Position numbers and translations under genes: made by a program. A model generated the notes under the pieces. It saw only the letters and a program-made list of their open reading frames with translations. It was not told the DNA's origin and searched no databases. Source: Pseudomonadota bacterium (lineage in GTDB: Bacteria > Pseudomonadota > Gammaproteobacteria > Steroidobacterales > Steroidobacteraceae). From it: a stretch of 6,232 nt of DNA. Shown here one piece after another: positions 4,943-6,232 of this stretch. The stretch lies in the NCBI GenBank assembly GCA_003242495.1, contig QGUO01000221.1, positions 1 to 6,232 on the forward strand. Reading direction: 5' to 3'. Within the stretch, counting starts at the first letter, position 1; every line of letters starts with the position of its first letter.

Positions 4943-6232
4943 ATGCCTGCAAGCGCTTCCATCCGTGCCCGCGTGGCGGCGGACGCCCGCACGATCGTGC
5001 GCCTGGGCGGGCCGCTGCTCGCCAATAATCTGGCCGTCGCCGGCATGTCGTTCGCCGACACGATCATGGCCGGACGGCTGGGCGCGGTCGACCTCGCGGG
5101 CCTTGCGGTCGGGGCGAGCTATTTCAACCTATTCCTGTTCATGGGGCTGGGCGTCTTCATGGCGGTCTCGCCCACCGTCGCTCATGCCCATGGCGCCGAC
5201 GACGCGCCACGCGTGGCCTCCGTTCTGCGCCAGTGCTGGTGGCTGGTGGCGCTGCTCGCCGTGCCCATCGTGACCGGCATGTGGCAAGCCGGCCTGGTCC
5301 TGCCGGCGATCGGCATTGCGCCTGAGATTCTTCCGGTAGCCACCGGCTATGTGAAGGCGGTGAGCTTCGGCATGCCGGCGCTGCTGGCCTTCTTCGCGCT
5401 GCGCTTCACCAGCGAAGGGCTTGGGCATACGCGGCCCATCATGTACATGGCCGTACTTGGGCTGGTGCTGAACGTCTGCGGCAACTGGGTGTTCATGTAC
5501 GGCAAGCTCGGCATGCCGAGCCTGGGCGCGGTGGGGTGCGGGGTGGCCACCGCCATCGCCATCTGGGCGATGTTCCTGGCCATGCTGCTGTACGTGCGCG
5601 CGCACCGGGTGTATCGGCGGTTTCGGTTCTTCGAGCGCTTCGAGCGACCAAACCGGGCCATTTTCTGGGAGCTGCTGCGCCTGGGTGTGCCCATCGCGGG
5701 CAGCGTGCTCGCCGAGGGAGGCTTGTTCGTCGCGGCGGCGCTGTTGATGGGCGTCATGGGCGCCACCATTGCCGGTGCCCATCAGATCGCCCTGAATTAC
5801 GCCTCGTTCATGTTCATGGTGCCACTCGCCATGAGCTCGGCGACCACCATTCATGTCGGTCACCTGCTCGGGCGGGGTGAGGCACGTGCGGCGCGCTTTG
5901 CCGGCCTCGTCGGCATGGGCCTGTGCGCGACCGTGATGGCGGTCTCCGCGAGCGCCATCCTGTTGCTCAACGAGCAGATCGCGGCCCTTTATACGAAGGA
6001 TCCACAAGTGCTCGAGCTCGCCGGCACCTTGCTGCTGATGGCGGCGCTCTTCCAGTTCTCCGACGGGGTTCAGGTGGGCGCGGCCGGGGCGCTGCGCGGG
6101 TTCAAGGACACCACCGTGCCCATGGTGATCTGCCTCATCTCTTACTGGGTCATCGGGTTTTCGCTGGCCTATGTGTTCGGGGTGCTGCAGGGCAGGGGGC
6201 CGGTCTACGTGTGGCTCGGCTTGACGGCGGGC
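4943..6232 (+). CDS. MATE family efflux transporter, NorM type (C-terminus beyond right edge)
   Basis: This is a polytopic inner-membrane antiporter that exports cationic drugs, dyes or metabolites in exchange for Na+ or H+. 430 residues are visible with no stop; NorM proteins are about 450-460, so only the last helix or part of it is missing. Two homologous MatE halves can be seen: the first from about 15 (LGGPLLANNL, then FADTIMAGRLG) and the second from about 243 (LLRLGVPIAGSVLAEGG). Three acidic residues match those described as functional in Vibrio cholerae NorM: Asp39 (its Asp36), Glu258 (its Glu255) and Asp374 (its Asp371, in FSDGVQVGAAGALRGFKDT). The ATG at 4943 places 15-20 residues before the first helix, normal for the family, but its ribosome-binding site is weak. 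An in-frame ATG at 4883 would add a basic 20-residue extension (MPRRRCAVKKLRF...). The pump's substrate cannot be read from sequence, so no symbol is given. Confidence 0.94.
   Translation, partial: MPASASIRARVAADARTIVRLGGPLLANNLAVAGMSFADTIMAGRLGAVDLAGLAVGASYFNLFLFMGLGVFMAVSPTVAHAHGADDAPRVASVLRQCWWLVALLAVPIVTGMWQAGLVLPAIGIAPEILPVATGYVKAVSFGMPALLAFFALRFTSEGLGHTRPIMYMAVLGLVLNVCGNWVFMYGKLGMPSLGAVGCGVATAIAIWAMFLAMLLYVRAHRVYRRFRFFERFERPNRAIFWELLRLGVPIAGSVLAEGGLFVAAALLMGVMGATIAGAHQIALNYASFMFMVPLAMSSATTIHVGHLLGRGEARAARFAGLVGMGLCATVMAVSASAILLLNEQIAALYTKDPQVLELAGTLLLMAALFQFSDGVQVGAAGALRGFKDTTVPMVICLISYWVIGFSLAYVFGVLQGRGPVYVWLGLTAG

Noticed and set aside
5129..6007. 292-codon - strand open frame opposite the MATE gene
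   Set aside because: His/Gln/Arg-rich low-complexity translation, antisense to a clear NorM-type transporter.

Overview
The window is GC-rich bacterial chromosome that reads as ordinary core and semi-core metabolism. The protein set points to a gammaproteobacterium, perhaps in or near the Xanthomonadales/Nevskiales/Steroidobacter range: a FadI-type thiolase, a gamma-type ferrochelatase, an S46 dipeptidyl-peptidase with the N-F-N-F-P-R-W signature, and a NorM-type MATE pump. This placement rests on motif reading only, and a betaproteobacterium is not excluded. I see no insertion sequence, phage gene, CRISPR array, tRNA or rRNA.

Layout from right to left. A MATE-family multidrug/cation antiporter runs on the + strand from 4943 past the right edge. 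It diverges from a FadI-type 3-ketoacyl-CoA thiolase on the - strand (4843 to 3548) across a 99-bp intergenic stretch that holds candidate promoters for both genes and a GC-rich dyad. Downstream of the thiolase lies an unusually long gene-free gap (3123-3547). It contains a large imperfect inverted repeat with a C-rich loop (3373-3435), a GC hairpin just after the thiolase stop, and an AT-rich block next to hemH that probably holds the hemH promoter. Then, all on the - strand, come ferrochelatase hemH (3122 to 2031), a two-module VOC/glyoxalase-superfamily protein (1904 to 1188), and the N-terminal half of a secreted S46 serine dipeptidyl-peptidase (1136 to beyond the left edge).

The genes do not form an obvious single pathway. 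HemH makes protoheme, the thiolase completes fatty-acid beta-oxidation, the MATE protein exports compounds, and the S46 enzyme trims dipeptides in the periplasm. The VOC and S46 genes are close enough (51 bp) to share a transcript. HemH is followed directly by a GC hairpin, so it may be partly uncoupled from the VOC gene. I found no convincing new multi-gene system. The best candidate for something undescribed is the 63-nt inverted repeat in the thiolase-hemH gap. It folds much better as a + strand RNA than as a - strand RNA and exposes a pyrimidine-rich loop resembling an anti-Shine-Dalgarno sequence.
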